Of a stretch of 7,649 nt of DNA, positions 1 to 7,039 are shown one piece after another; position 1 is the stretch's first letter; every line of letters begins with the position of its first letter. The position numbers and the translations under genes are program-made. The notes under the pieces were generated by a model, which did no database searches, was not told where the DNA came from, and worked only from the letters and a program-made list of their open reading frames with translations. This stretch comes from Alphaproteobacteria bacterium MarineAlpha10_Bin2 (lineage in GTDB: Bacteria > Pseudomonadota > Alphaproteobacteria > UBA828). Location of the stretch: positions 1 through 7,649 of the forward strand of contig PTKB01000128.1 in NCBI GenBank assembly GCA_002937555.1, written 5' to 3'.

Positions 1-1157
1 CCTTCGGGTCGATTTCCTCTGGGTGCCAGCCGCGCCGGAATTCTTCGCCGGCGGTCGGGTTCTGGGTGCATTTGAACTGGCCGCTCATGGCTTCCGAGGC
101 GACGCAGATATTACAGCCGATGCACTCGCGAATGTCGTCGCTCCGGCCTTCGTCTATCTTTTTCGGAATAAACGGGTCGGCGATGGAGGGCCGCGCCGCG
201 CCGATGAAGTCGAGGATGCCGCGCTCGATCTGCGAGACCATCGTATCGGGCGAGGTGAGGCGGCCGACGCCGACCACCGGTTTGCTGGTTTTTTGTTTGA
301 CCCAGGAGACATACTGCTCCTGATGGCCCTCCGCGTCGAAGCGCGCCGTCCCGGAGTCCCACTGCCAATCGGCGACATTGACATCCCAAAGATCGAGCAG
401 CTCGGCAAACAGTTCGACCACCGCCTGGCCCTCTTCCGACATCGTGATACCCGTCGGTCCGGTGATCTTCTTCCACCGCGAAGCGGATCGCGACGGCGGC
501 GCGGTCGCCGACCGCCTCTTTCGTGTCTTCAAGCATTTCGCCGATCAGGCGCGCCCGGTTCTCCGCGCTGCCGCCATACTCGTCGGTCCGGCGGTTGACC
601 ACCGGCGAGAGGAAATGCTGCGCGATGCTGAGGCCGTGCGCGACATAGACATAAATGATGTCGAAGCCGATATCGACGGCTCGTTTGGCCGCTTCGGCCT
701 GCCACCGGCGCACGTCCTTGATATCCGCCTTGTCCATGCCGCGTGCGACCACCGGATCCCAATTGTAATGGGTGACGTGGGGCGACGGCGAAAGCGGAAT
801 TGCGCGGCTGCTGCGGTTGGAAAAGGCAAGGCCCCAATGCACGAGTTCTATTCCCGCCAGCGCATCGCCACCATGGCAGGCCTCCGCGAACAGCGCCAAA
901 TCCCGTGCATCGCGCTCGTCCCACAGGCGCTTCTCGGCATAGGGAGCGGCTTCGGCCGACGGGTGTATCGAACACGCCTCGGTGCAGATCACGGCCCATC
1001 CGCCTTCCGCCTTCATGACGCGGTGCGCCGCATCGCCCTGCGGCTTCATGTAGCCCATGGCGTTGCAATGCGGCACTTGATAGAAGCGATTCTTGGCCGT
1101 CTTGGGGCCGACCTGCACAGGCTGAAACAGAATATCGTGGCGCGGGTCACGAGACAT
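1..1157 (-). CDS. Trimethylamine dehydrogenase-like FMN/4Fe-4S oxidoreductase (frameshifted, 3' end off window)
   Basis: Member of the NADH:flavin oxidoreductase family of the trimethylamine dehydrogenase / histamine dehydrogenase / dimethylglycine demethylase (DgcA) type, which oxidises amines or N-methyl groups using covalent FMN and a 4Fe-4S cluster. The ATG at 1157 has AGGGAG seven bases upstream. Visible: the N-terminal RDPRHDILFQPVQVGPKT block; Cys31 in VPHC, matching the Cys that binds FMN in TMADH; YVAH and a downstream WQWD, matching the TMADH Tyr169/His172/Asp267 triad; SIADPF; and a cluster motif CIGCNIC plus a fourth Cys (codons at 124-122, 115-113, 106-104 and 70-68). After residue 230 the frame breaks at about 467-473 and resumes one base over. 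Without one extra base the protein reads on to base 1. Only about 386 residues are in the window; the family has roughly 700, so the C-terminal nucleotide-binding domains are missing here. It is last in the five-gene unit, 57 bases after the cupin gene. Family is sure; the exact substrate is unknown. Confidence 0.88.
467..473 (-). other. Single-base frameshift (+1) in the TMADH-like gene
   Basis: On the minus strand the frame in use from 1157 is sound up to ...RFAVEE, where the DNA reads GTGGAAGAAGATCACC. Downstream, the TMADH-family sequence (GPTGIT, DLWDVNVADW, GVGRLTSPD, ARPSIADPF, CIGCNIC) continues only in the frame displaced by one base. Removing one A from the GAAGAAG repeat gives AVEEITGPTGI, which fits the family. 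The original frame then runs as low-complexity Arg/Gly-rich nonsense to a stop at 111. It could be an assembly indel or a genuine inactivating mutation; the sequence alone cannot tell. Confidence 0.85.
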
Positions 1158-1164
1158 GAAGACA

Positions 1165-1170
1165 CTCCCT
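1165..1170 (-). promoter_or_regulatory. Ribosome binding site of the TMADH-like gene
   Basis: AGGGAG on the minus strand, seven bases before the ATG at 1157. It supports this start, as does the N-terminal RDPxHDILF block, which aligns with the mature N terminus of trimethylamine dehydrogenase. Confidence 0.7.
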
Positions 1171-1214
1171 TTGTTGGCTGGACCGTAGCGTAATGTATTT
1201 TGGCCCTCGCCGTT

Positions 1215-1586
1215 TCAGGCGTAGCGAATACAAAAGACTTTACGCACGGTTTCGTGCACTTCCCAGAATCCTTTGAATCCCTGCGGCGTCACAAATGTAT
1301 CGCCCGGCCCGTAGGTGCGTGAATTGCCTTCCAAATCCGAGGCGGTCACTCTGCCTTCCAGGAGGTGCGAGAACTCATAGGCATCGACATAATAGGAATC
1401 GATGACAAATTTTCCCGGTGTGCATTCGTACATCCCACATTCGAACTTGCCGCCGGGGGCGTCGCTGACGATGTAAATCTTGTGGGTGGGATTTCCCGAG
1501 ACGATGTTCTCGATGGGATGCCAGGGCTTGAGCTTCGGGACGTCTGGGCCATGGGTCGGAAAACTTGGAAAGCTAAATTCAGACAT
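1215..1586 (-). CDS. Small cupin protein, DUF861/EutQ-like
   Basis: A 123-residue single-domain cupin. The second half has the typical order for the DUF861 (Cupin_3) group: EFSHLLEGRVTASD around residues 71-84, then YGPGDTFVTPQGFKGFWEV followed by VRKVF, ending at the usual C terminus. The classical HxH metal motif is absent; only one His lies in the first cupin motif. Metal binding in the normal way is therefore doubtful, as is common in this group. There is no signal peptide, so it is probably cytosolic. The ATG at 1586 is preceded by AGGGA with a rather long 11-base spacer. It sits 67 bases after the crotonase gene and 57 bases before the flavoprotein gene. Proteins of this group accompany many small-amine and ureide catabolic genes, but no activity can be assigned from sequence. 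Confidence 0.8.
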   Translation of the reverse strand: MSEFSFPSFPTHGPDVPKLKPWHPIENIVSGNPTHKIYIVSDAPGGKFECGMYECTPGKFVIDSYYVDAYEFSHLLEGRVTASDLEGNSRTYGPGDTFVTPQGFKGFWEVHETVRKVFCIRYA

Positions 1587-1653
1587 GTAATACGTCTTCC
1601 CTGCTTGATCAGAGTGACGAGCTTAGAAAGCACGACAGAGGAATCAAGCCGGA

Positions 1654-2379
1654 TCAAAGGTCGAGGGCCAGGCTGATCTCGTCTTCCAGCCATGCCATGT
1701 AGCGGAGCGCGAGGCGGCTGTTCAGCCGCTTCTGCGACGCCATGGCGTGGCGCGGCATCGCCGCCAAGCGCGCGGCAAGATTATTCGCTTCCTCGATCAA
1801 CCGGTCGGCCGGCACGACGGCCCGAACGAGACCCCATTGCGCGGCATCCTCGGCGCTAAAGCGGTCGCAGCTCAGCATCAGATTGCGCGCCCGATGCATG
1901 CCGAGCGAGGCCGCCAGCATCGGCGTGCTGCCCCAAAGATACGGCACACCCAATTCGACTTCCGGAATGAAGAATACCGTACCTTCCGCCGCGAGGACGA
2001 TGTCGGCGGCGAGTGCGAGCGATAAACCGCCGCCAACCGCATAGCCCTGAACCGCGGCGATGATCGGCGTTTCGGCATGGAGCATGGCGTGCGTGACCCG
2101 GGCGCCAAGCTCCAAAGCTGCGACGCGCTGTGCCCGCCCGGCATGTTCCAGTTGCGCCAACAATTTGCGGTCGGCGCCGGCGGAAAAGGCGCGCCCGCGC
2201 CCGGCCAACACCATCGCCCCGACGGTTTCATCTTGATCGGCCTCCTCAAGTGCAGCGATGAGGGCCGAATTGACGTCAAGCGATAAGGCGTTGAGGACGT
2301 CGGGCCGGTTGAGCCACAGGGTCGCAACGGCGCCCTGCCGCTCGACTGTTACGACCACATTGTCTGCTGTTTCGCTCAT
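1654..2379 (-). CDS. Enoyl-CoA hydratase/isomerase (crotonase) family protein
   Basis: A 241-residue crotonase-fold protein. The oxyanion-hole and CoA-binding segments are clear: NRPDVLNAL at residues 24-32, RAFSAGAD at 63-70, and GYAVGGGLSLALAADI at 112-127. By spacing to rat mitochondrial hydratase, Ser120 stands where catalytic Glu144 should be, while Glu140 (IPEVELG) matches Glu164. A single-glutamate arrangement is usual in isomerases and other crotonase branches, so hydratase activity should not be assumed. The protein stops about 20 residues earlier than typical members, which usually continue through a helix rich in EAREG-like sequence. The ATG at 2379 has GAGGG seven bases upstream, overlapping the stop of the transporter gene ten bases away, which suggests tight co-expression. 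Its CoA-ester substrate is unknown. Confidence 0.88.
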   Translation of the reverse strand: MSETADNVVVTVERQGAVATLWLNRPDVLNALSLDVNSALIAALEEADQDETVGAMVLAGRGRAFSAGADRKLLAQLEHAGRAQRVAALELGARVTHAMLHAETPIIAAVQGYAVGGGLSLALAADIVLAAEGTVFFIPEVELGVPYLWGSTPMLAASLGMHRARNLMLSCDRFSAEDAAQWGLVRAVVPADRLIEEANNLAARLAAMPRHAMASQKRLNSRLALRYMAWLEDEISLALDL

Positions 2380-2386
2380 AATCCGA

Positions 2387-2391
2387 CCCTC
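2387..2391 (-). promoter_or_regulatory. Ribosome binding site of the crotonase gene
   Basis: GAGGG on the minus strand, seven bases before the ATG at 2379. It overlaps the TGA stop (2392-2390) of the upstream transporter gene, so translation of the two is probably coupled. Confidence 0.65.
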
Positions 2392-3346
2392 ATTTCACCC
2401 CGGTCGAGATTCTCACATGGCGCGGGCGCGTGAGCACGGGAATTCCGAGCGCGAGGACGACCAACGCGAGCGCGCTGAACTCGGCCCATCCAAGCGGCTC
2501 GCTCAGCAACAGCGCGCCGCTGAACAGGCCGACCACCGGGGTTGCCAACATGCCGATGGTCGCGATGCCGACCGGGAACAGGCGCACAATCTCGTAATAG
2601 GCGTAATAGCAAAATACAAAGCCAATGAAGATATTGTAGAGCACGGACAGAAGCGGCCACAGGGTAGGAAATGACACGGTTTCGTAATCCACCGCGACAG
2701 CGGCGGCGATGTAAATGGGAATGCCGCAGATCAGATATTGCCAGCCGACAAGGACTGTGGTCGGCGCCTCCCAGGCGACGCGCTTCTGGGCGATGGTGCC
2801 GCAGGCCCAGCAGATCGCGGCGGCGAGCAGCAACAGCGGGCCCGTCGGCGCGCCGCTCAAGGTCCCGGGGTCGGTGACGATGAGGATTACAAGGCCGGCG
2901 GTGCCGAGGAAAAGGCTGAGCGCGCGGCGCCATGTGACGCGGTCGCCGAGCACAAAAAAACTGAGCGGCACGGTCCAAATCGGCATGGTATAGGCGATGA
3001 TCGCGGCGCGCCCCGAAGCGGTCAGATCGATGCCGTAGCCGGTCAGAATGTGCCACAGGGTGATGTTAAACAGGCCCGCGAGCAGCAAAGCCGGCCATTG
3101 ATGGCGCGGAACCCGGAGCGAATGGCCAAGCAGCTTGCTCAGGGTGAGGATGACCATCGCCCCGCCGATCAGGCAGACGGCGCGGAATGTCAGTACCGGA
3201 ATCTCCTCGAGGGCGGTCTTGATGATGGGCCAATTGGCGCCCCAGAATATGGTGAGCAGGATGAGGAGGACGAATCCCCGGCGCGGCAGCACTATGTGAG
3301 GCGTCTCTCTGGATGCGCCGTTGCCGTTCACGCCGTTGGTGCTCAC
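2390..3346 (-). CDS. DMT superfamily (EamA) transporter
   Basis: A 318-residue integral inner-membrane protein with about ten hydrophobic helices in two repeated EamA halves. The first helix (residues about 23-46) holds the typical FWGANWPIIK; helix 4 holds IAYTMPIWTVPLSFFVLGDR, the family's characteristic end of the first repeat half; the second half ends with ATPVVGLFSGALLLSEPLGW and a final helix. EamA proteins move small metabolites such as amino acids and amines, by import or efflux; direction and cargo cannot be read here. The start is a GTG at 3346, 18 bases after the stop of the ligase gene. Its Shine-Dalgarno is poor (only a G-rich stretch), so a start a few codons away is possible. 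The soluble N-terminal tail is about 22 residues. Placement between the ligase and the crotonase suggests it handles the pathway's substrate or product. Confidence 0.92.
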   Translation of the reverse strand: MSTNGVNGNGASRETPHIVLPRRGFVLLILLTIFWGANWPIIKTALEEIPVLTFRAVCLIGGAMVILTLSKLLGHSLRVPRHQWPALLLAGLFNITLWHILTGYGIDLTASGRAAIIAYTMPIWTVPLSFFVLGDRVTWRRALSLFLGTAGLVILIVTDPGTLSGAPTGPLLLLAAAICWACGTIAQKRVAWEAPTTVLVGWQYLICGIPIYIAAAVAVDYETVSFPTLWPLLSVLYNIFIGFVFCYYAYYEIVRLFPVGIATIGMLATPVVGLFSGALLLSEPLGWAEFSALALVVLALGIPVLTRPRHVRISTGVK

Positions 3347-3364
3347 GCCGCTGCCCCGGCGCGC

Positions 3365-4677
3365 TCAATAGACATTGCGGTAGGCGGCAATTTTCTCGTC
3401 CATCGTCATATCGGCGACAAATTCCAACTCGCTCCGTTTGAGCCCAAAGTAAGCTTGCCACAATTCCCCGGGAAACCAGTCGCGCACTGTCTCATCCGCT
3501 TCGGCGGCGGCGAGCGCGTCTTCAAGCGAGTGTGGGAGTGACGCCATGCCAAGGCGCTTCTGATCGGAATCGCTCAAATCCGCCAGATCGCGGTCGAGCG
3601 GTGCCGGAAGGTCGAGATTCTCGCGCAACCCGGCCAGACCGGCCTGCACCAGAACGGCGAGCAGGAGATGCGGCGCCGCGGCGCCATCGCCGGCGCGGAA
3701 CTCGAAATTGACCTGCGGCGCGGCATCGAAGCCCGCGCCGACCCGCCCGAGGCACACGCGCACCGCCGCTTCCCGGTTGTCGACCCCGAAGGCGGCTGCG
3801 GCACCGGCCCAATGACCGGGCGCGAGGCGGCATGGGATACCGGGCTCGGTGCGCTGAACGCGGTAAGCGCCGGAAGGTGGCGCAGGATGCCGGCGACGAA
3901 ACTGCCAGCCACCCGGCTCAGGCCCGCCGGGCCATCCGGGTCATAAGTACGTGGCCGCCCGGCGCTATCCTGCAGGCTCAAATGAACATGGACGCCGTTG
4001 CCAAACCCGACTTCGGCGATGACCGGCGTGAACGTCGCCCGGCAACCGTTTCGCCGCGCGACATCGCGTACGATCTCGCGCACTATCAATGCCCGGTCGG
4101 CGCCTCTGAGCCCGAGCGCCGGCCGGCAGTTCACCTCATACTGCGCCGGTCCTCCCTCGGGCTCGAAGGTTTCAGGCTCCTGGCCGGCGGCGCGCAACGC
4201 GGCGATTACCTGGGCGCCGAAATCAGCCGCCAGCTGGTGGGCGATCAGCGAATAGTTGGCGCCCGGCAGATCTGTCAGGCCGTCGAGGTAGAATTCCTGT
4301 TCGAAGGCGGAGAGGACCGACAGGTCGAATTCTTCGCGCAGCGCGTCGAGTGCATGCCTCAGCAGTGCCCGCAGACAAGCCATCCACGGGCTGCCGTCAG
4401 GGTTCACGCCGTCTGAGAGTATGAGGTGGAACGGCGTCTGGTCCGGCCAATGGTCGACCCGCGCGGCGGCGGAAAGGTCCGGCACCAGCCAGATATCGCC
4501 CATCGGCCCCCAGGGGTTCGGCGCCAGGGTGGAAAACGGCGTCAGCGCCTGGGCCACCGGTACCCAGCCGATGCCCTTGGTCTTGCGCGCTTCCAGGTCG
4601 GCGAGCGAGATAGCCCGGCCGCGGGTCAGGCCGGCGATATCTGGCCAGCCTAAGAACACCAGCTCTTCTCCGCGCAT
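3365..4677 (-). CDS. Glutamine synthetase-like gamma-glutamyl ligase (frameshifted)
   Basis: Member of the glutamine synthetase family, of the catabolic gamma-glutamyl-amine ligase type (PuuA and gamma-glutamylmethylamide synthetase are relatives) rather than GlnA. These enzymes join glutamate to an amine with ATP. Visible: an N-terminal GWPDIAGLTRGRAI segment (residues 10-23), metal ligands in FEQEF (Glu126, Glu128) and YEVN (Glu181), and the GFGNGVHVHLSL nucleotide/metal loop (224-235, His230). After residue 282 (His) one base is missing near 3829-3832; beyond it the family continues as RLAPGHWAG, DNREAAVRV, NFEFRAGDGAAAPHLL and a C terminus ending NVY-TGA at 3365. Repaired, it would be about 437 residues, the normal length. 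It is the first gene after a probable promoter and leads the five-gene unit. Family is certain; the amine substrate is unknown. Confidence 0.85.
3827..3834 (-). other. Single-base frameshift (-1) in the glutamine synthetase-like gene
   Basis: On the minus strand the frame reads ...APSPVSH and then turns into a Pro/Ser/Arg-rich sequence with no family likeness. The expected continuation, RLAPGHWAGAAAAFGVDNR, begins at the CGC at 3829-3827, with only two bases (GC, 3831-3830) between it and the His codon at 3834-3832. One lost base therefore explains it. The upstream half keeps its catalytic loops and the downstream half runs to a normal C terminus, so the mutation is recent or is a sequence error. 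Confidence 0.85.
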
Positions 4678-4716
4678 GGGCGCTCTTTCAGCGATTGCGG
4701 CCTCGGGTGAGCGGCA

Positions 4717-4745
4717 ATTTTATGCTACAGGTGCGCCGCTGTCGA
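4717..4745 (-). promoter_or_regulatory. Probable sigma70-type promoter for the five-gene unit
   Basis: Within the 104-base gap between the glpK stop (4782) and the ligase ATG (4677), the minus strand carries TCGACA (4745-4740), a 17-base spacer and TAAAAT (4722-4717). Each box differs from consensus at one position and the spacer is ideal. It would start transcription near 4710, leaving a leader of about 33 bases. No clear intrinsic terminator for glpK precedes it, so some read-through is possible. Found by eye; not tested. Confidence 0.5.
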
Positions 4746-4781
4746 TGTGGCGCGCGGGAATTATTCAACCATTGTTCGCGG

Positions 4782-6278
4782 CTATTCGTCGAAACTGCGC
4801 ACCCGGCGAACGGCATCGCACCATCCGGCATACAGCCGCTCGCGCGAAGCCGCGTCGAGAGCGGGGTCGAATGTGCGCGCGCACGTCCAGCGTTCGGAAA
4901 TGTCTTCCAGGGAACGGTAGAATCCGATCTGGAGGCCGGCCAGGAAGGCGGCGCCGAGCGCGGTTGTTTCCAGCGTCGCCGGGCGTGCCACCGGCAGATC
5001 GAGAATATCGGCGAGGAATTGCAGGAACCAGTCGTTGCCGGCCATGCCGCCATCGACGCGCAGGGCGGATGGTTTGGCCGCCCCGTCCCTAGCCATCGCC
5101 GTCAAGAGGTCGCGCGTCTGGTAGCACACCGATTCAAGCGCGGCGCGGACGATGTGCGATATACCGCTGTCGCGGGTGAGGCCGAGGATGGCGCCACGTG
5201 CCGCCGGATCCCAATAAGGCGCGCCGAGGCCAGTGAAGGCGGGCACCAGATAGACGCCGCCGGTGTCGGCGACGCGCCGAGCATGGGTTTCCGTCTCATC
5301 CGCCCGGTCGATGAGATTGAGGCCGTCGCGCAGCCATTGCACGGCGCTGCCGGCGTTGAAGATGCTGCCTTCGAGGGCGTAGGTGGACCGGCCTTCGAGG
5401 CGGTAGGCCAGGGTCGTTACCAGCCGGTTATTCGATACCACCGGTTTCTCGCCGGTGTTTTGCAGCATGAAACAGCCCGTGCCGTAAGTGGCCTTGATCG
5501 TAGCGGGCTGCAGGCAGGCCTGACCCATAGCGGCCGCTTGCTGGTCCCCGGCCATGCCGGTGATGGAAATTTCGCTACCGAACAATTCAGGCGCGGTGAC
5601 GCCGAACGCGCTGCAATTGTCGTGCACCTCGGGCAGGAGTTCGCGGGGGATATGAAAGAGCTCGAGCAGGTCCCCGTCCCACGTCTGAGAGTGGATGTTG
5701 AACAACAAGGTGCGCGCCGCATTGGTGGCGTCGGTGGCGTGGACGCGCCCGCCCGTGAGGCGCCACAACAGGAAGCTGTCCACGGTGCCGAAAGCGAGTT
5801 CTCCACGCTCCGCCGCTTGCCGGGCGCCGCGGATGGTGTCGAGTAGCCAGGCGATTTTGCTGGCCGAGAAATAGGGGTCGATGCGCAGGCCCGATTTGCC
5901 GCGCACCAAATCCTCGTATCCGTCTGCTGTCAGCCGGCGGCAGAGTTCGGCGCCGCGCCGGTCCTGCCAGACGATGGCGTTGTGGATCGGTTTTCCGTCC
6001 GTGCGCCGCCAAATAATGCTGGTCTCGCGCTGATTGGCGATGCCGATGGCGGCAACGCTATCGGCTTGGCCTGCCTGTTCGGAAAGGGTTTGGCGACAGA
6101 CCACGACGGTTGCCTGCCAGATTTCTTCAGGATCATGCTCGACCCATCCATCCTGGGGATAGATCTGCGCCAATTCGCGCTGAGCGCTGTGCTGCGGCAC
6201 CCCTTGCCGGTCGAACAGAATCGCCCGGGTGCTGGTGGTGCCTTGGTCAATGGCGAGAAGATAGGGCTGGGCGGTCAT
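4782..6278 (-). CDS. glpK: Glycerol kinase
   Basis: ATP-dependent glycerol kinase (glycerol to sn-glycerol-3-phosphate), a cytosolic FGGY-family enzyme of 498 residues, the normal length. Visible: the N-terminal phosphate loop AIDQGTTSTRAILFD (from residue 9), ANQRETSIIW with the glycerol-contacting Arg-Glu, WQDRR, MAGDQQAA with the catalytic Asp, YGTGCFML, and the ATP-binding DGGMAGNDWFLQ with the C-terminal TTALGAAFLAG signature. The start at 6278 is chosen because family homology begins at once and the ATG forms an ATGA overlap with the stop of the phosphodiesterase gene; an in-frame start at 6371 would add 31 residues lying inside that gene. The fructose-1,6-bisphosphate site of the E. 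coli enzyme (GGKGGTR) is not kept: the Arg236 position is Glu. FBP inhibition is therefore not expected. Confidence 0.96.
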   Translation of the reverse strand: MTAQPYLLAIDQGTTSTRAILFDRQGVPQHSAQRELAQIYPQDGWVEHDPEEIWQATVVVCRQTLSEQAGQADSVAAIGIANQRETSIIWRRTDGKPIHNAIVWQDRRGAELCRRLTADGYEDLVRGKSGLRIDPYFSASKIAWLLDTIRGARQAAERGELAFGTVDSFLLWRLTGGRVHATDATNAARTLLFNIHSQTWDGDLLELFHIPRELLPEVHDNCSAFGVTAPELFGSEISITGMAGDQQAAAMGQACLQPATIKATYGTGCFMLQNTGEKPVVSNNRLVTTLAYRLEGRSTYALEGSIFNAGSAVQWLRDGLNLIDRADETETHARRVADTGGVYLVPAFTGLGAPYWDPAARGAILGLTRDSGISHIVRAALESVCYQTRDLLTAMARDGAAKPSALRVDGGMAGNDWFLQFLADILDLPVARPATLETTALGAAFLAGLQIGFYRSLEDISERWTCARTFDPALDAASRERLYAGWCDAVRRVRSFDE

Positions 6279-7039
6279 GCCGGCATGCGTTCCGGGTAAT
6301 CGGTGATCACCGTCTCGACGCCCCAGCCGAAGAGCGTTGCGGCGCGCGCGGCCCGGTTGACGGTAAAGCATCTGAGCGCGAAGCCGGCGTCAAGCACTTC
6401 ACCTGCTTGGCCAGGCGAGAGATGTTTGTGATTGCAGTGCAGCGCGGTGCAACCGAGCGCGGCAAGCCGATTGCGCCAATCCGTGGGGATTTTCGAGACC
6501 ACCAGCGCACGCGGAATATCGGGCGCGGTGTTGCGCGCGGCTTTCAGTGATTCCGAATCGAAGCTCGATATGACCGGTGGCGGCAGCGTGGCCGGCCATT
6601 CCGCCCTGAGCCGTGCGGCGGTAATGCGCCCGGTTTCATCACTCTGGCCCGGCCCGGGTTTGATCTCGACATTGGCGCCAAGCCCGAGCTCAGCCAGTAC
6701 GGAGATCGCTTGACCAAGCGACGGGATGCGCGCGCCGCTGAATTCCTCATCGTACCAGGCGCCGGCGTCGAGGGCTTGTAGCTCGGCCCAGTCTTTCTCC
6801 GCCACCAACCCGCCGCCGTTGGTGGTCCGCTCCAATCCTTCGTCATGCAACACAACGACCTCGCGGTCGCGGCTGAGCCTGACATCGAACTCGACCCAAC
6901 GGACGCCGAGCGCCGCCGCCCGGCGAAACGACACCAGCGTATTTTCGGGCGCGTGGCCGCAGGCCCCGCGATGGCCGATGACCGGCGGCACAAAGGTTGT
7001 CTTGGGCATCATCATCGGCTTGGCCGCCACGCCGTCCAT
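6275..7039 (-). CDS. Glycerophosphodiester phosphodiesterase (UgpQ-like)
   Basis: Hydrolyses glycerophosphodiesters (deacylated phospholipids such as glycerophosphocholine or glycerophosphoethanolamine) to glycerol-3-phosphate and the head-group alcohol. The GDPD TIM-barrel motifs are complete: GHRGACGHAPENT (His23, Arg24, Glu32), EFDVRLSRD (Glu50, Asp52), LHDEGLERTTNG (His65), VEIKPG, SSFD, and FTVN...ITDYPER at the end. It has 254 residues and no signal peptide, so it is a cytosolic UgpQ-type rather than periplasmic GlpQ-type enzyme. The ATG at 7039 has a GAGGG only about one base away, which is poor; the ATG triplet at 7015, 7012 and 7009 is an alternative that would still keep the whole domain. 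It is translationally coupled to glpK, giving a short glycerol/glycerophosphodiester unit. Upstream is the divergent spacer shared with the aminotransferase gene. Confidence 0.94.
   Translation of the reverse strand: MDGVAAKPMMMPKTTFVPPVIGHRGACGHAPENTLVSFRRAAALGVRWVEFDVRLSRDREVVVLHDEGLERTTNGGGLVAEKDWAELQALDAGAWYDEEFSGARIPSLGQAISVLAELGLGANVEIKPGPGQSDETGRITAARLRAEWPATLPPPVISSFDSESLKAARNTAPDIPRALVVSKIPTDWRNRLAALGCTALHCNHKHLSPGQAGEVLDAGFALRCFTVNRAARAATLFGWGVETVITDYPERMPA

Noticed and set aside
23..598. Plus-strand open frame of 191 codons at the left edge
   Set aside because: Antisense to the frame-corrected flavoprotein including its 4Fe-4S motif.
378..1193. Plus-strand open frame of 271 codons
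   Set aside because: Antisense to the TMADH-like gene, which has clear family motifs; no domain or good start in the plus frame.
1587..1653. Possible promoter (TTGATT) or terminator between crotonase and cupin genes
   Set aside because: No -10 box at a suitable distance and no GC-rich stem followed by a T run; only a TGATCA palindrome, too short to mean anything.
2738..3541. Plus-strand open frame of 267 codons
   Set aside because: Antisense to the transporter and the ligase gene end; the charged, repetitive translation matches no family.
4695..5846. Long open frame on the plus strand, 383 codons
   Set aside because: Lies antisense to glpK, whose motifs are complete; the translation has no recognisable domain and the openness is a by-product of GC-rich codon use.
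6279..6371. N-terminal extension of glycerol kinase from an in-frame upstream start
   Set aside because: The extra 31 residues lie inside the phosphodiesterase gene and are not kinase-like; the ATG at 6278 gives the normal family N terminus and an ATGA overlap.
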